64,000 nt of DNA from Sphaerulina vaccinii (Eukaryota > Ascomycota > Dothideomycetes > Mycosphaerellales > Mycosphaerellaceae), in the NCBI GenBank assembly GCA_022570795.1, contig JAKUDP010000025.1, positions 697,001 to 761,000 of the forward strand. The letters run 5' to 3'. The notes under the pieces were generated by a model. That model saw nothing but the letters and a program-made list of their open reading frames with translations, ran no database searches and was not told where the DNA came from. The first letter of the stretch is position 1, and the number at the start of each line of letters is the position of its first letter. Of the stretch, positions 10,485-21,452 are shown piece after piece. Both the position numbers and the translations under genes were made by a program.

Positions 10485-10996
10485 TTGATCGGAAGCCCAC
10501 CTGATGCCCCATAGTGGCCACAGAGCTTGGTGCTAGCAGACTCGAGATGTTATTCAGAGAACAACGAAACAGTTGGCTTGACTCACGGATTGGACGATCG
10601 CCCGCTTGGTATCTGACACTGGACATGGGCTTGATCAAATTCGTGAGTGGTGCATGTCGCTAATCATTCATTCCGGGCAATTTTAGCCCACGTACTGTAC
10701 ACTTGAGTTATCCCAGCATGCTTCAGTCATTGCAGAAAAGTCCTCTTTCCGCGTCCCATATCGTACAATCGGTAATAGTTCTCTTCTTCAAAGTACCGTC
10801 TGAATAACAGCTTCAGCGGGTCGTCCTTTGATCCACTGTCCCTCTCTCCGCATCCGTGCCTTCTCCATCACTCGCGTTCATCTCCTCAACTCTGCGCGGC
10901 TCGATGGCTCCTCTTGGTTTTCACGTATGCGCTGAGTGGAGTATCTTGCTTCGTCACATTTCCTTCTTCTTGTCCTTCACCAGATCAAGCATTCCT
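10485..10996. other. Intergenic, possible array remnant
   Basis: No coding exon seen. A GACGATCGCCCG motif at about 10593-10604 resembles the terminal-helix strands of the array units but has no TATA box, A box or T-run around it, so it may be a decayed ninth unit. The right part is the 3' flank of cmc2. Confidence 0.4.
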
Positions 10997-11289
10997 TCAT
11001 GAGTTGGCATCGATCTCGTTCCAAAGCTTCTCCATATGCTCTCGCTTCTTCTTCGCCACTTCGCGATTGTGTGCAGTGCGATCGAGTCGAGCAGCGCGCA
11101 GGCACTTGTTCACCTGCGTTTTGGCATCGCTACACATGCCCATCGATTTCCATAAGAAGCCTCGAGCGTGGCATTCCTCGAGAGCGTTCATGAGCTCTTC
11201 GCAGCCTGTGCTTCGTCAGTGGCGAGTCTGTGAGCCTGAACAGGAGGTTACATACCGCCCTGATCTTCGCGATGTAAATGAGGATGCAT
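10997..11289 (-). CDS. cmc2: COX assembly mitochondrial protein 2 (twin CX9C)
   Basis: Small intermembrane-space protein needed for cytochrome c oxidase assembly. Exons 11289-11256 and 11205-10997 (50-nt intron GTATGT...ACAG), 80 aa starting MHPHLHREDQ, the family N-terminus. The twin CX9C motif is complete: C13 and C23, C36 and C46, the pattern oxidised by Mia40 on import. The C-terminal part is a charged helix (NREVAKKKREHMEKLW). It shares a 170-bp divergent promoter with prefoldin-2. Confidence 0.92.
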
Positions 11290-11459
11290 GATTGATAACT
11301 AGTGATGAACCGAGAGGATGTCTAGAAGTGAGAGGCGAAGTGGTCGAGAACTCTCGCTGTCATGCACATTGAAGATCATGGCCGAGAACCGGCCGATCAA
11401 TATGCACTCTGTTTGGTGCAAGCGCACGACGAGAACAACGTCTTTACATACTTACAACA
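11290..11459. promoter_or_regulatory. Shared divergent promoter cmc2 / prefoldin-2
   Basis: 170 bp between the two start codons must carry both promoters; no motif stands out by eye. Confidence 0.5.
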
Positions 11460-12271
11460 ATGTCGCAACAACAGATGTCTGCTAAGAGGCAGCAAGGTAA
11501 GTCTGAATATCTCACATGGAGCCTGAAATAACAGCGCTGACTCTCGCGCAGAACTGCAAGTCCAATATTCCAACTTCAAGGAGACCCTTCAAGCCATAGC
11601 GCAAAAGATTGGCGACATCGAACAAGAAGTCGAAGAACACAAGTGAGTCACATTTACGCGATCTCTCTACTCTCGAATCGTGCCATTTGTTGCGGCGAGC
11701 ACCGCCCAGCCTACCATCTCGCCTACATTTCGATTTTTCATCCTGGATCAAGGCCAATAAACCTTCTTTCACCGCCATCAATCTATATTTCTCGACCGCT
11801 ACCTTTGCAGCATTTTCAACGCACACCGACCATCAGGCCATCGAACATCTACCAACAGTCAATGCACTGTACCTGCAGCAGTTCAAAGGCAAATCGCCTC
11901 GCTTAGAGCCACGATCTCGCTCATGACTCTGCATATGCTTGAGAACAGCCGTGATATACTTGGCTAGGACGAATGCTAATCAGATCGCATAGACTAGTGC
12001 TAGAAACCCTTACGCCACTCGAAGGCGAGCGCAAGTGTTTCCGCATGATCAATGGTGTCTTGACCGAGAGAACGGTGAAAGATGTTCTTCCCACATTGCA
12101 GACAAATGCAGATGGTCTCAAGAAGGTTCTAGACGATCTTGTGAAGTCGTATACAGGGAAGCAGACTGAGATGGAGGAGTGGAAGGTACGTCTAATCATC
12201 TGGCGCTGACTATGCTGCACATACTGATTCCAGAGCAGAAGAAGAATAAAATCCAAGTTGTGCAACAATGA
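11460..12271 (+). CDS. pfd2: Prefoldin subunit 2 (Gim4)
   Basis: Beta-type subunit of the hexameric prefoldin chaperone that delivers nascent actin and tubulin to the CCT chaperonin in the cytosol. Exons 11460-11496, 11552-11642, 11993-12185 and 12239-12271 give 117 aa: MSQQQMSAKRQQELQ..., two coiled-coil helices flanking the beta hairpin (KCFRMINGVLTERTVKDVLP), then a charged C-terminal helix ending KIQVVQQ. All junctions keep frame and match the family. The second intron is 350 nt, several times the local norm, and shows no exon or snoRNA boxes that I can see. Confidence 0.92.
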
Positions 12272-14418
12272 AGCAGCGCCACATATGTTGGAATCAACCA
12301 TTCCTCGCAAGGCCGTACTACTACACATACGCCGAAGATGGAATGCCGGGCCGTAAGTTTCGCACGAGCGAACGATCTATACTCTGCAGGTTACGCAGAA
12401 CTATTAGGATTAGTGTGTGACATTGACACCCGCATACAACGTCACACAGCTTATATCCTTCTGCACTGCTTGATACAGGTGGAAGCAAGGACCTCCTTCA
12501 ACAACGGATGAAGTAGGCAGCTGGCGAACCAAATACGGCCGTTCGGGAGTTCTTGAGGAAATGGCATGTGACACGGAGTATGAGCTGTGCTGCACAGGCG
12601 GCAGTATTCTCGGTTCGGTTCCTGCACTACCATACCAAAGTATTGAAGCCGAGAGAAGAGGAGGCACTCAGAGAACCATACCCTAAGCGAGATATCCTGA
12701 ATGTCAGCTCGCAAGCAAGCCTCATTCTGACATTTCCTATTCTGCACACAGCCTCCTTCTTGTCATCCCTCGTATATCAGGTGACAGTGAGAGCATGTCT
12801 CCAGGTACCTGTCATTGTGCGCTGTCCAATACAGCTCCGCAATGACATCTCCCTTGAACGTGGGGCTGGTACTCCTACACACCATCTTCTATGCACAGTA
12901 TGCTCCCAAGCTCGTATGGAAAACCAGGAAACTAGGGTCAGCCAGTTCGGCGGGAAGAGGCTTGCAAGCAGCCTTAATGCAGAATGCGCTGGCCCGATCC
13001 TCTATGCCTAGCTGCGCAAGCAGGCCTGCCCAATAAGTGACGCCGGAGTACCGTAAATTGAGATGATTGGGCTCGATTCATCAGTAAATGCTGTCAGGGA
13101 CCGCCTCATCTTTACTGGTCGTTTAGACGTCAGGCCTTCATCAATACTGTATGGCGTGAGTATAATAGAAAATGTGATGCGGCACTCCCGATTCTTCCTC
13201 GAAGCTGGTCATCATGTTCGCGCCGCGCGACATCGCCACGCTGCCAGCACATCAGCTGCACGCTAGGATGTTGAAGGATGCAATACATGGGATGAGAAGT
13301 GCAAACTACTCTCCATGACAACATCATACTGCAAGGCTGCTGTTGTTGTTCGGGCGCTCATGCATGACATCGAGCGAACGTGCGGGATGATAGTTCTGTT
13401 GCTTCTGCAGAAGGAGCCGCGCGTGCTGAAGCCGAATATCGTCAGAGATTGCACAGCATGCCCTGTCTGGAGAAGGTGATGGAGATGTTCGCACGTGTGC
13501 CGAAGAGATGAAGTCGAGTGATGAACACTTGTTGATAGTCGAATGGCAGGCGCGAAGTGCAAGCTGGCACTCTCATCGTTAAATTTCGTGGGAACGAGCC
13601 TTGCCGGAGATGCCGAGTCTCGGTCTGTCTTCTTCAAAGTGCACCTTGCTTGCCTCCACGTACAAGCACCTTTCTAGTCCAATCAACGAATTTCCTGCAT
13701 TCTGTTTGCTCACTGGCTCCCTGGTGCATACAGGCCTCGACGAGACTAAGGACCCGCAAGTGCGCCGGTACACGCGCCTCACGTACAACACCGAGAACAC
13801 GTCGGACAGCGCCAGTTCAACGATACCGCGCGCGACACAGCTCCAACGGTTTCGGAAGGACCACAGCCATCAGCCGATTCTGTTCTTAGCAACGGAAGCG
13901 ACAACTAACAGAGGCGCAAGCGGCGCAGCGCACTTGTTGGGCCTTCCTGCGCAATTGACGCTGCTGCTGTAGCTACTGGCAGCTCTTCGCGCGTCGTCTA
14001 CCTTACCCACGACAAGCTCTCGTGCTCTCGTGTTGTGCCAAGCCAAACCAACAGGCACTCCAACGAACGCAAACTCTCGCCTCGCATATCGAAGCTCCGC
14101 AGGCTTGTGCTGCATCATCATCGCGCAAATCTGAGGATCAACGCAGTTCGGCGGCACAGCTTCCCGCCATACACGCATCGACCCAAGCCTCAGGATCGCA
14201 TAGCGCGCGCTCACCGCTGGCCTCGGACTCCACGCAATTGTGGAAACACACCGCTTTGCTTGCAGCGAACTACGACAGATCTATCCTGCCGGCGCCGGCA
14301 GCTAGATTCCACCTGCACCTAGCTGCGTCTTCTGCAGCACAGGGGTGTCGTTGACGTGTGGCCAGCGAATCATTGACAGCTCACACTTACACAAAACGGG
14401 TCTGTACCTCAATTAAAG
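12272..14418. other. 2.1-kb intergenic region upstream of hapC
   Basis: I find no family-like coding exon. Several open frames of 100-150 codons lie on both strands but overlap one another and resemble nothing. The right end is probably hapC promoter and leader; single CCAAT boxes occur near 12825 and 13679. Confidence 0.4.
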
Positions 14419-15548
14419 ATGTCGCAGTCCCCAGAGAGAAACGAGGACGAAGGTCCAGCCACTCAAACACCGGAAAACAATGACCCTGCCCAGCAGTCCA
14501 ACGACCAGACCGGAGAAGAAATGAACACTCGACCAGAGGAGTTGGGCTATGATTTCGAAGTCAAGGAGCAAGATCGATGGCTTCCAATTGCTAATGGTGA
14601 GTTCCGCTTTGATGTTACCTGTACTCCCCCAAATTCTGTAGCACCTTGCGTCCCACGACGCACCGTGCTATCCTTGTCGATCCGTGATTTGTGCTCTGGT
14701 CTTCTTTGACAGCCTGCACGTCGACGGATGCTCGAGTTCAGGCGTCAGTCGTCGTCCACATATAACGCTGCAGCGCGCGTCTGGTCTGCAAGTCTGTCGA
14801 ATCAGAGGCTCCTTTGACAGCCCAGCGATCTGCAGCCTACATCTCGCCTGTGGCCGACTGGACGACGAGACGACACGAAACAGCACCATGCCGTCGACAT
14901 CCCCGCAGACTTCTTCATCTTCACCACAAGCGCTGCATCGAATAAAGCACCCAAACCGCAAGAACTTCGATCAGGATGCTAACATCCATAATTTTGCACC
15001 AGTTGCGAGAATCATGAAACTCGCGCTTCCCGAGAACGCCAAAATCGCAAAAGAAGCCAAAGAGTGCATGCAAGAGTGTGTCAGCGAGTTCATCTCCTTC
15101 ATTACGAGCGAGGGTACGTATTTGTTAGCGCCATATCATCGCGGCTATCTCAGCGCCCTGCAGCAAGCGGCTAATCAGTGAATCAGCGTCCGAGAAATGT
15201 CAGCAAGAGAAGCGCAAGACAGTCAACGGCGAAGACATTCTCTTCGCGATGACATCGTTGGGATTTGAAAATTACGGCGAGGCTTTGAAAATTTACCTGG
15301 CCAGGTACCGAGAAGTGAGTTAACTGAAACCCATCACAATTTATATACCCCTGTATATCTTATACGAGTATCCATACTGATACCCCACCAAGAACTTGGT
15401 TGCCAAGGGCGGCGACAAGGCTCCAGGTGCTACAGGAGCTGTGCACGATCCTGCTGCGACATACGACAATAACAATGGACTTGGTGGACCAATGGAAGGC
15501 GGCGACAGTTCGACCGACTTTGCCTATGGCTCTGCAACCCAGTATTAG
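14419..15548 (+). CDS. hapC: CCAAT-binding factor subunit HapC (NF-YB)
   Basis: Histone-fold subunit of the heterotrimeric CCAAT-binding complex, a global regulator of respiration, iron and redox genes in fungi. Exons 14419-14596, 15003-15113, 15187-15314 and 15393-15548, 190 aa. The histone-fold core ([18 protein letters not shown]..., [27 protein letters not shown]) at about residues 52-138 is nearly invariant and fixes three junctions. The N-terminal tail is acidic and Gln/Pro-rich; the C-tail is Gly/Asn-rich and ends GSATQY. The first intron is 406 nt and splits the conserved LPIAN/VARIM block; the last acceptor is the unusual AAG. Confidence 0.93.
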
Positions 15549-15821
15549 CTGTGTCGAGACTGGAATCGCGCCGCACCTGTGCCACTGCGGTGCGCTGGGC
15601 AGCTCCTGCGTCACGAATTGGACTACACGGACAAAAGGCTTGGATCGAGAAAAGACTTGACAGGAAGGAGAGCTGGAAGAATGCACAGCAAGCCGGCCGC
15701 CGGACTCGGATGCGCAGAAGTCTGGAACGCTACCCTCGTACAAAGAGCATGACCTGTCGGCTACTGGACGGCGTGGATGATGACTTTGCTTGGTCCTTGC
15801 TTACATTTCGTGGCATAGAAA

Positions 15822-16646
15822 ATGTTCGGGTCTCAGAAGCACCCACGCTACGGCCATCTGGATCTGGGCCAGCAGGGCCAGCATAACAACAACAATCCGG
15901 GCCAGAACAACGACAACAGCTCGGGCCAGAATAACAACAGCCACTCAGGTCAGAACAACGCCAACAACCCGAGCCACGATTACAACAACGGCACGGATCA
16001 GCACAACGAATCGAAGAAGCAAGACAAGAAGTCGTCCAAGAAGAAGTCGTCCAAGAAGAAAAGCAAATCCATAAATAAGGAGCCTGATCCTGCTCCTGAA
16101 GACGACCGGAACCAGAATATCAACAGGTTCAACCCGCCGCCTCCGCTAGCAGACCTACAGCTTCCTCCAGGGTGGATGCTTCCTTCAGGGTGGAGGACGC
16201 ACGGTGACAGAGCCAGCCAGCGCATGTTGTATATCAACCCTTTCGGACGCGCCCAAATCAACCCACCAGCCTTGGTTCGCTCGCTCCCTCAAGGATGGAC
16301 GTCAGGATTCGACCTGACCAGCCAGCGCCCGTACTATGCCAGCCCTAATGGAATTACCCAGTGGGACCGGCCAGATGACAACAACGATCCGGGCCAGAAC
16401 AGTGACAATGATCCCGGCCAGAGCAACGACCACGATCTGGGCCAGAACAACGAGAACGGACCGGGCCAGCATAACAACAGCGACTCAGGCCAGAATACTA
16501 ACAACGACCCGCCGCTCTTACAAGGAGAACCGCAGCTCCCTCGAGGATGGTTTTCAGCATTTGACCCGATCAACGAGCGCCTGTTCTATATTAGCCCTAC
16601 TGGACAGTACCAAGACAATCCACCAGATAACGACAACGAATCGTGA
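15822..16646 (+). CDS. WW-like repeat protein with GQNN low-complexity tracts
   Basis: Function unknown. 274 aa; the codon right before the ATG's preceding AAA is a stop, so the start is firm unless an upstream exon exists. Order: GQNN-type repeats (residues about 15-60), a Lys/Ser stretch (KKQDKKSSKKKSSKKKSKS, about 66-84), then three WW-like modules. The middle one (LPQGWTSGFDLTSQRPYYA, then QWDRP) has both signature tryptophans, the aromatic pair and the final proline. The first (LPPGWM...YINPFGRAQINPP) and third (LPRGWFSAF...FYISPTGQYQDNPP) lost the second Trp. A second GQNN array separates modules two and three. WW domains usually bind Pro-rich ligands; only the middle module looks competent. 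Confidence 0.6.
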   Translation: MFGSQKHPRYGHLDLGQQGQHNNNNPGQNNDNSSGQNNNSHSGQNNANNPSHDYNNGTDQHNESKKQDKKSSKKKSSKKKSKSINKEPDPAPEDDRNQNINRFNPPPPLADLQLPPGWMLPSGWRTHGDRASQRMLYINPFGRAQINPPALVRSLPQGWTSGFDLTSQRPYYASPNGITQWDRPDDNNDPGQNSDNDPGQSNDHDLGQNNENGPGQHNNSDSGQNTNNDPPLLQGEPQLPRGWFSAFDPINERLFYISPTGQYQDNPPDNDNES

Positions 16647-17129
16647 AGAGTCCGCTGAACAGTTGAGGTGGACGATCCTCGTGACTGGGACGTCGACCAA
16701 CTCATGCTCTGACACAGAAACCTACAGCTTTCAAAATTGCAACGCGACATACTTATGGTATGACTGCTTAATCTAGGTGGAGTTTGGTATACATCATTCT
16801 TTTGATGACGGAGGCTGGGGGTCTGGTTTAGAAGGCTATGGACTGCTCGCGCAGGTTAATGTACACTATACCCAGGGAGCATGACTGAGGACAGTGGGCG
16901 ATCGGAATGGGAATCAGGGCTACAGCTTTGTATGCAAGTTTCATTTGTCTTATGTAGTATTGGAACGTGACGCGAAAGTTACACGAGAGCTAAATCTTCC
17001 CGCGACGCGAACTTCTTTCATCTCCGAACCTTGTGAACTTTGCTTTACATGACCTCACTTCCAGACACACATTGACGACCCAATGGACAACATCTACCGC
17101 CTTGCGATACCTGCCTTGCTGTCTGCAGA
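16647..17129. other. Intergenic
   Basis: 3' flank of the WW-like gene and promoter of the rtc4-like gene; nothing specific seen. Confidence 0.4.
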
Positions 17130-19042
17130 ATGGTCGCACTAAGCAGGAACACTCCGAGACTCCTCTCGCAAGTGGGTGGCCAACCCCACGCGTCAAGTGA
17201 CGACCACGAAGAACCTGTACAGCGGTCGAAGGACTCAACATCCAAAATACCAAGGAAGGTGTCAACAGCGATATCTGTGGAGGTCAGGAAGAGTCCAAGG
17301 AAGCCCAAAGAATCAGAACCTGAGATCCATGACCTTACTGGCGGTAGTGTGGTCGAGGAGTTGAAGCCTCTTGAGTTAGCGAAGACGAGTCCACCAAAGC
17401 GCAAAGCTGCGGAGCCTGAAGTACTCGACCTCACAGAGAGTGTCGCGTTCAAGAGGCAGAAGAAGGACACAGCACCATCGCGGGGACAGAAGAGTAAGGC
17501 TGAGAAGTCTTTGCCGAGTCCTGAGTCGGTCGAGAGTGGCAAGAGGAGGAGTACGACTACAATGCAGACTGGAATGGATACCGATGCAGATCCGCTCAGT
17601 AGTAGTGAGGCGGAACAACCTTCGACTGTTTCTGGAGCTCAGAAGAATGGCAATGGGAGTACGAGCACCAGGAGGAGTAGTGTTGGTAGTGCGAGGAGTG
17701 GATTGAGCAATATACATGGCGATGGAGGGACCAAGAGGCCGAGAAAGAGTGTGGGAGAAGCGAAGAAGACGAGTGGCTTGAAGATAGTTGAGAAAGAGCC
17801 GAATACCTATACCTCACGGACGAATAGCACGTTGCCGAAGGCAAAGTTCAAGGCTCCCACAGCAATGGCTAAGCCTGTAGGCGATGAGGAGTTCAGTGAT
17901 AGCGACACTGAGGCCATCTCTGCGCCTAAGAAGCCAAAGCTGAGCAGTTCTGCGCCCAGAGCGTCACAACCACAGGCCGCTTACGGAGCCAAAGCAAAAG
18001 CAAAAGCAGCAGCAGCCAAACGGCGGAAGATCAAGGTCCCTCCAAATGGGTTTCAGAAAGCAGCCGAGAAGGCCAAAGCATCAACTCCCTCCGGAGCCAG
18101 GTTCAAGAGGTATGATCTGGACTCATCCCAATCTACCAATGCGGTGACCAGCTCCGGTCTGGCGCCCGAATGTGAGATTGACGGGAACAAGTCGCCGCTG
18201 AGTGATGTGGAGCCTGAACAGGCAGAGGCAATCTCGATCGATGGCTTCACTATGATTGCATGTGATATCTGCGGTGCTCTGGTGAAGAAGATGCTGCAAG
18301 AAGAATACGAGGATAAAGAACTTCAAGGCCGAGATTTCAGCTACAAATGGCAGCAAAGATTCTGCAATTGGCATAAGAAGCAGACTGCGGAAGAAGTCTG
18401 GAAGGAGAGAGACTATCCAGTAATCTATTGGGATCAGCTGAAGCAGCGTATGCGAAAGCACGACAAATTCATATCGGATGTTCTGAACGATCGAGTCCCG
18501 TCGTACCACCGTAACAAACTGCAGGACCATGTCGCACAGGGCCGAAAACGACAGAAGGACATCGTTGCTGAAGGGACCAGCAAGTTCACCATGGGCTACT
18601 ATGGTCCCAAGGGCGAGCGAAGAGTGTAAGTCAATAAACAATTATTCGAGAGGGTGTTCTACTAACAGCTTCTAGACATGAATACATCATGAATCGCTTT
18701 TCAGATGACCTGCGCAAACGCTCCACCAAAGACAAGCTCATCCTGGCATCAGGTATACAAGGTGGTGTCAATGGGTTCGTCCAGCTTGTCCTTGCACCAC
18801 ATCTCGCTGAGCTTCTTGTCAAAGAAGATCTCGACCTCTCCGAAGACGACTGGGAAGCTCGAGCGCGAGAAGTTCTAGTAGAGAGCACTGAAATAGGAGA
18901 GCTGCTATGGCCTGAAGAACAGGACAAGGTGGGTGAGGATGCCTACCAGAACCACATCGTCGAGGAGGATACCGACGACGAACTTCTACATGTTGACGAC
19001 TCTGATGAGAAGCCGGAAATTCAGGTCGTGGAGCTTGATTGA
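17130..19042 (+). CDS. rtc4: Restriction of telomere capping protein 4 (Rtc4-like)
   Basis: Exons 17130-18625 and 18676-19042 (50-nt intron, CTAAC branch), 620 aa. The first 370 residues are low-complexity, Ser/Lys-rich and nuclear-looking (repeated KRxx and PKKPKL tracts). The Rtc4 domain follows from about 375: ACDICGALVKKM, FCNWHKKQTAEEVW, YPVIYWDQLKQRM, FTMGYYGPKGERRV-HEYIMNRF, where the intron falls inside the conserved block, then an acidic tail (HIVEEDTDDELLHVDDSDE). Yeast Rtc4 was named from a genetic link to telomere capping; biochemical role unknown. The CxxC...CxxH spacing hints at a metal site, which is inference. Confidence 0.82.
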
Positions 19043-19483
19043 AGGAACGTTGTGTCCGTTGTCATCTGTTGAGCATATCTCCTGCTCAACCCCCGTATCT
19101 TGTTTGTACATATTTTCAAGCTTGGGCTGCCAGCGCTCCTCAGCATATTGTACAGATCTTACAAAGTGCCTCCTCCACTCTCATGTGTCCCTCTTCTGCG
19201 CTTCGCCATGCACGGTTCTAGTGTTCCAGCTCAAGCTGGGCCCGCCATTGCTCTGTCCCTTGTCTTGGCCGACCTTCAATATCGCCTCCGCCATCGCGCT
19301 TCAAGGGACTGCTCTCGCGGCTCGCACACCGAGTGCAGCGAGCATTCCAAAGACCGGCGCCGAGCTAGACTGTAGCACCAATCTGGTCCCTCCCCTCTTG
19401 CAGCGCGGCGCGATAGGAGGCGCAGCGCATAACACTCCTCTCTGCTTTGACCAACCAGGAATTGTCCTTATCACCAGGATTTC
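19043..19483. other. Convergent 3' region rtc4 / mL53
   Basis: 441 bp between two stop codons, pyrimidine-rich; no further feature recognised. Confidence 0.4.
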
Positions 19484-19845
19484 TCAATTCCCACTCAAAT
19501 CCTCCGCCCTCCTCAACACTCTCGAATGTCGATCCACCTCATTCTGTATCTCCTTGATTTTCATCTTTTCGATATCGAGCTTCATCTCCTTTCCATCCTC
19601 TAATTGATATACGTTAGCATGATCCTTACTTCCTGCTTACTATCCTCTAAATACGACATACTAAACTTCAGCGCCAATGTCGCCGGTTTGGCAGCCATAG
19701 CTTTCGGTAGGAGTTTCACGTCGATGGTCATGGTTGATCGCGCATTGGGAGGAAGCATTGCGAGGAAATTTCGAGCGGTTTTGCCGGATTTTGGGTTGAA
19801 AGGTGAGAAGGCTGTCACCACGGAGGTTATGTATTTGGTGATCAT
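19484..19845 (-). CDS. mrpl44: Mitochondrial large-subunit ribosomal protein mL53 (Mrpl44-like)
   Basis: Component of the mitochondrial 54S ribosomal subunit. Exons 19845-19662 and 19599-19484, 99 aa. Starts MITKYITSVVTAFSPFNPKS, the fungal family N-terminus; after the 62-nt intron (GTATGT...TTAG) it continues FKDGKEMKLDIEKMKIKEI and NEVDRHSRVLRRAEDLSGN. Both the LPPNAR block and the DRHSR block typical of fungal mL53 are present. Confidence 0.9.
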
Positions 19846-21452
19846 GATGGCGGCTGTTTTGATGGCATGGGATTGAGGGGAAGAGATGTGAGTGAAGTGA
19901 ATACCTTAGATGTGTGGATGGTAGCGGAATGCAAGGAGGAGCCAAGACATATTTGCGGACTTGGTCGCTAGAGGATTTCTGTTTCTTCACTCTCCGCTTC
20001 GAGAATCACAACTAGACAACGACCTTCTTTCAGGCATCAACCTCCTCCACACTGGAACCCTTGACGTCCTGCGCATACAGATGTGCGGACTCGATTGGCG
20101 ACCACTGCCATGACCCTCAACTCGTTCGGCACCTAATCACTGCGCTCTGTGACTCTGCAATGTCGAGGTACAAGAAGATGAAACGACCGACCGCTCTGTC
20201 AGGCCACCATCGCCCAGCCACTGTGACTTCTCGCAGTACCTCGCATGGCTTCAAAACGCTTCTTGTCTAGGAGTGCTAAACCAGGACATTCGCCTTCTTG
20301 CCATCTGGAAGTATTGCGGGAGTCGTTCTCACCACAAACGCCTATCAATTCGTCCGATACAGATCTCTCCTTTGAGCTCTCAGCGCACCTCGAAGACAGA
20401 TCTACAGCATTAAAGCTGGATTCGAGCTCACGCAGCAGATCGACGTTGTTCGAGCTCTTCGATTTCGAGTTGTACTGTTTTGCCGAGCCGCACAGCAGAT
20501 CTGGATGCTCTGGAATTTGTCTCGTCTCGTGCTACCACCATCTCACATCTTCAAACTTCTTCAAAGCGGAGCATTTGGTGAAGACGTCACAGCACTATGT
20601 TCTCCAGTGTAATTGATTACACCTAACAACTTCTAGCACTCGGTGTACAGTCCGAATTGAGGAGGCGTACTGCGGTCAGCGTTTCCGTGGCTGGAGATAC
20701 ATCATCCTAGTTCAGCCCGCCACACCACGTGAAGTTGCTACAACCAAAGGTCCAAGCTCCTGGTGTAGATGAGGTGCAGGTGCAATACGACCGATGAACG
20801 ATACAAACCAACAGCTTGAGCTACACTAACTCACACAGGTGCTACAAGCATACCACACCCCATTGCGCAAGCAATTGAAACGCACTGCACTGCAGATTTT
20901 TGCAAAGCTTCCGCTGAACTGGAAGACGAGCGTGGCCTATCTTGCCCTGTGAGTGCGAAGGTTATTCTCCACATCTCCGCGATCTAGCCCTAGCCTATTG
21001 TCACTGGGCTTGAATAGAGATACGCTATCTCTTGGCTGCATCTTCTACACGACAGATGCTTCGTCCAATGCCGCGGATACAGATTTTCCCTAGCAGTATA
21101 CTTCGTACTCACAGGCGTACTTTCACGCCCGCCATAGCTGGCGTCGCCTTCCATGGACGTTCTATCGACGTTCCACTCCCGGTCCGAAAGTCGTTTGAGT
21201 TTGGAGGCTTGCTCTCATGAGCGCCTCGACCATGCTATGCCTGAACGGCGGCTTCCAGGCCCGTACTCACTTGGTTGCACTGGCCGCCTACAGCAATAAG
21301 CGCAACTTACTGTCGCGTGGTCCGATACGCCGGGCTGTCACTGGACTGTCGCGTGTGCCAGTACAAGAACAACTCCATGGTCGGACCAGTTGGCTGCTAG
21401 TGTCTATCCCATCTCACCTTCTCTTCATCCTACCATACCCCCTACCGTCGCC
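19846..21452. other. 1.6-kb intergenic and permease promoter
   Basis: No gene model I can defend. A 123-codon open frame at 20245-20616 has Ser/Leu-rich, non-homologous-looking content. The right end should hold the permease promoter, including the inverted repeat at 21016. Confidence 0.4.
21016..21032. promoter_or_regulatory. Inverted repeat with GATA core
   Basis: A perfect palindrome, AGAGATA-CGC-TATCTCT, about 420 bp upstream of the permease ATG. The minus strand reads AGATAG, a match to the HGATAR site of AreA-type nitrogen regulators, which control fungal permeases. Regulation is inference. Confidence 0.3.

Noticed and set aside
8716..10638. Series of 60-96-codon minus-strand frames with shared peptides such as CNDRPW and SGIAVSR
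   Set aside because: The shared peptides come from the conserved RNA elements (GATCGTCC-GTGG and AGTAAGTC); frames are not kept between units, so these are not proteins.
11643..11992. Intronic snoRNA in the prefoldin-2 intron
   Set aside because: No box C (RTGATGA) with matching box D, and no terminal stem could be found by eye.
12553..13011. 152-codon + strand frame
   Set aside because: No homology pattern, overlaps an antisense frame of similar length, and codon use does not resemble the neighbouring genes.
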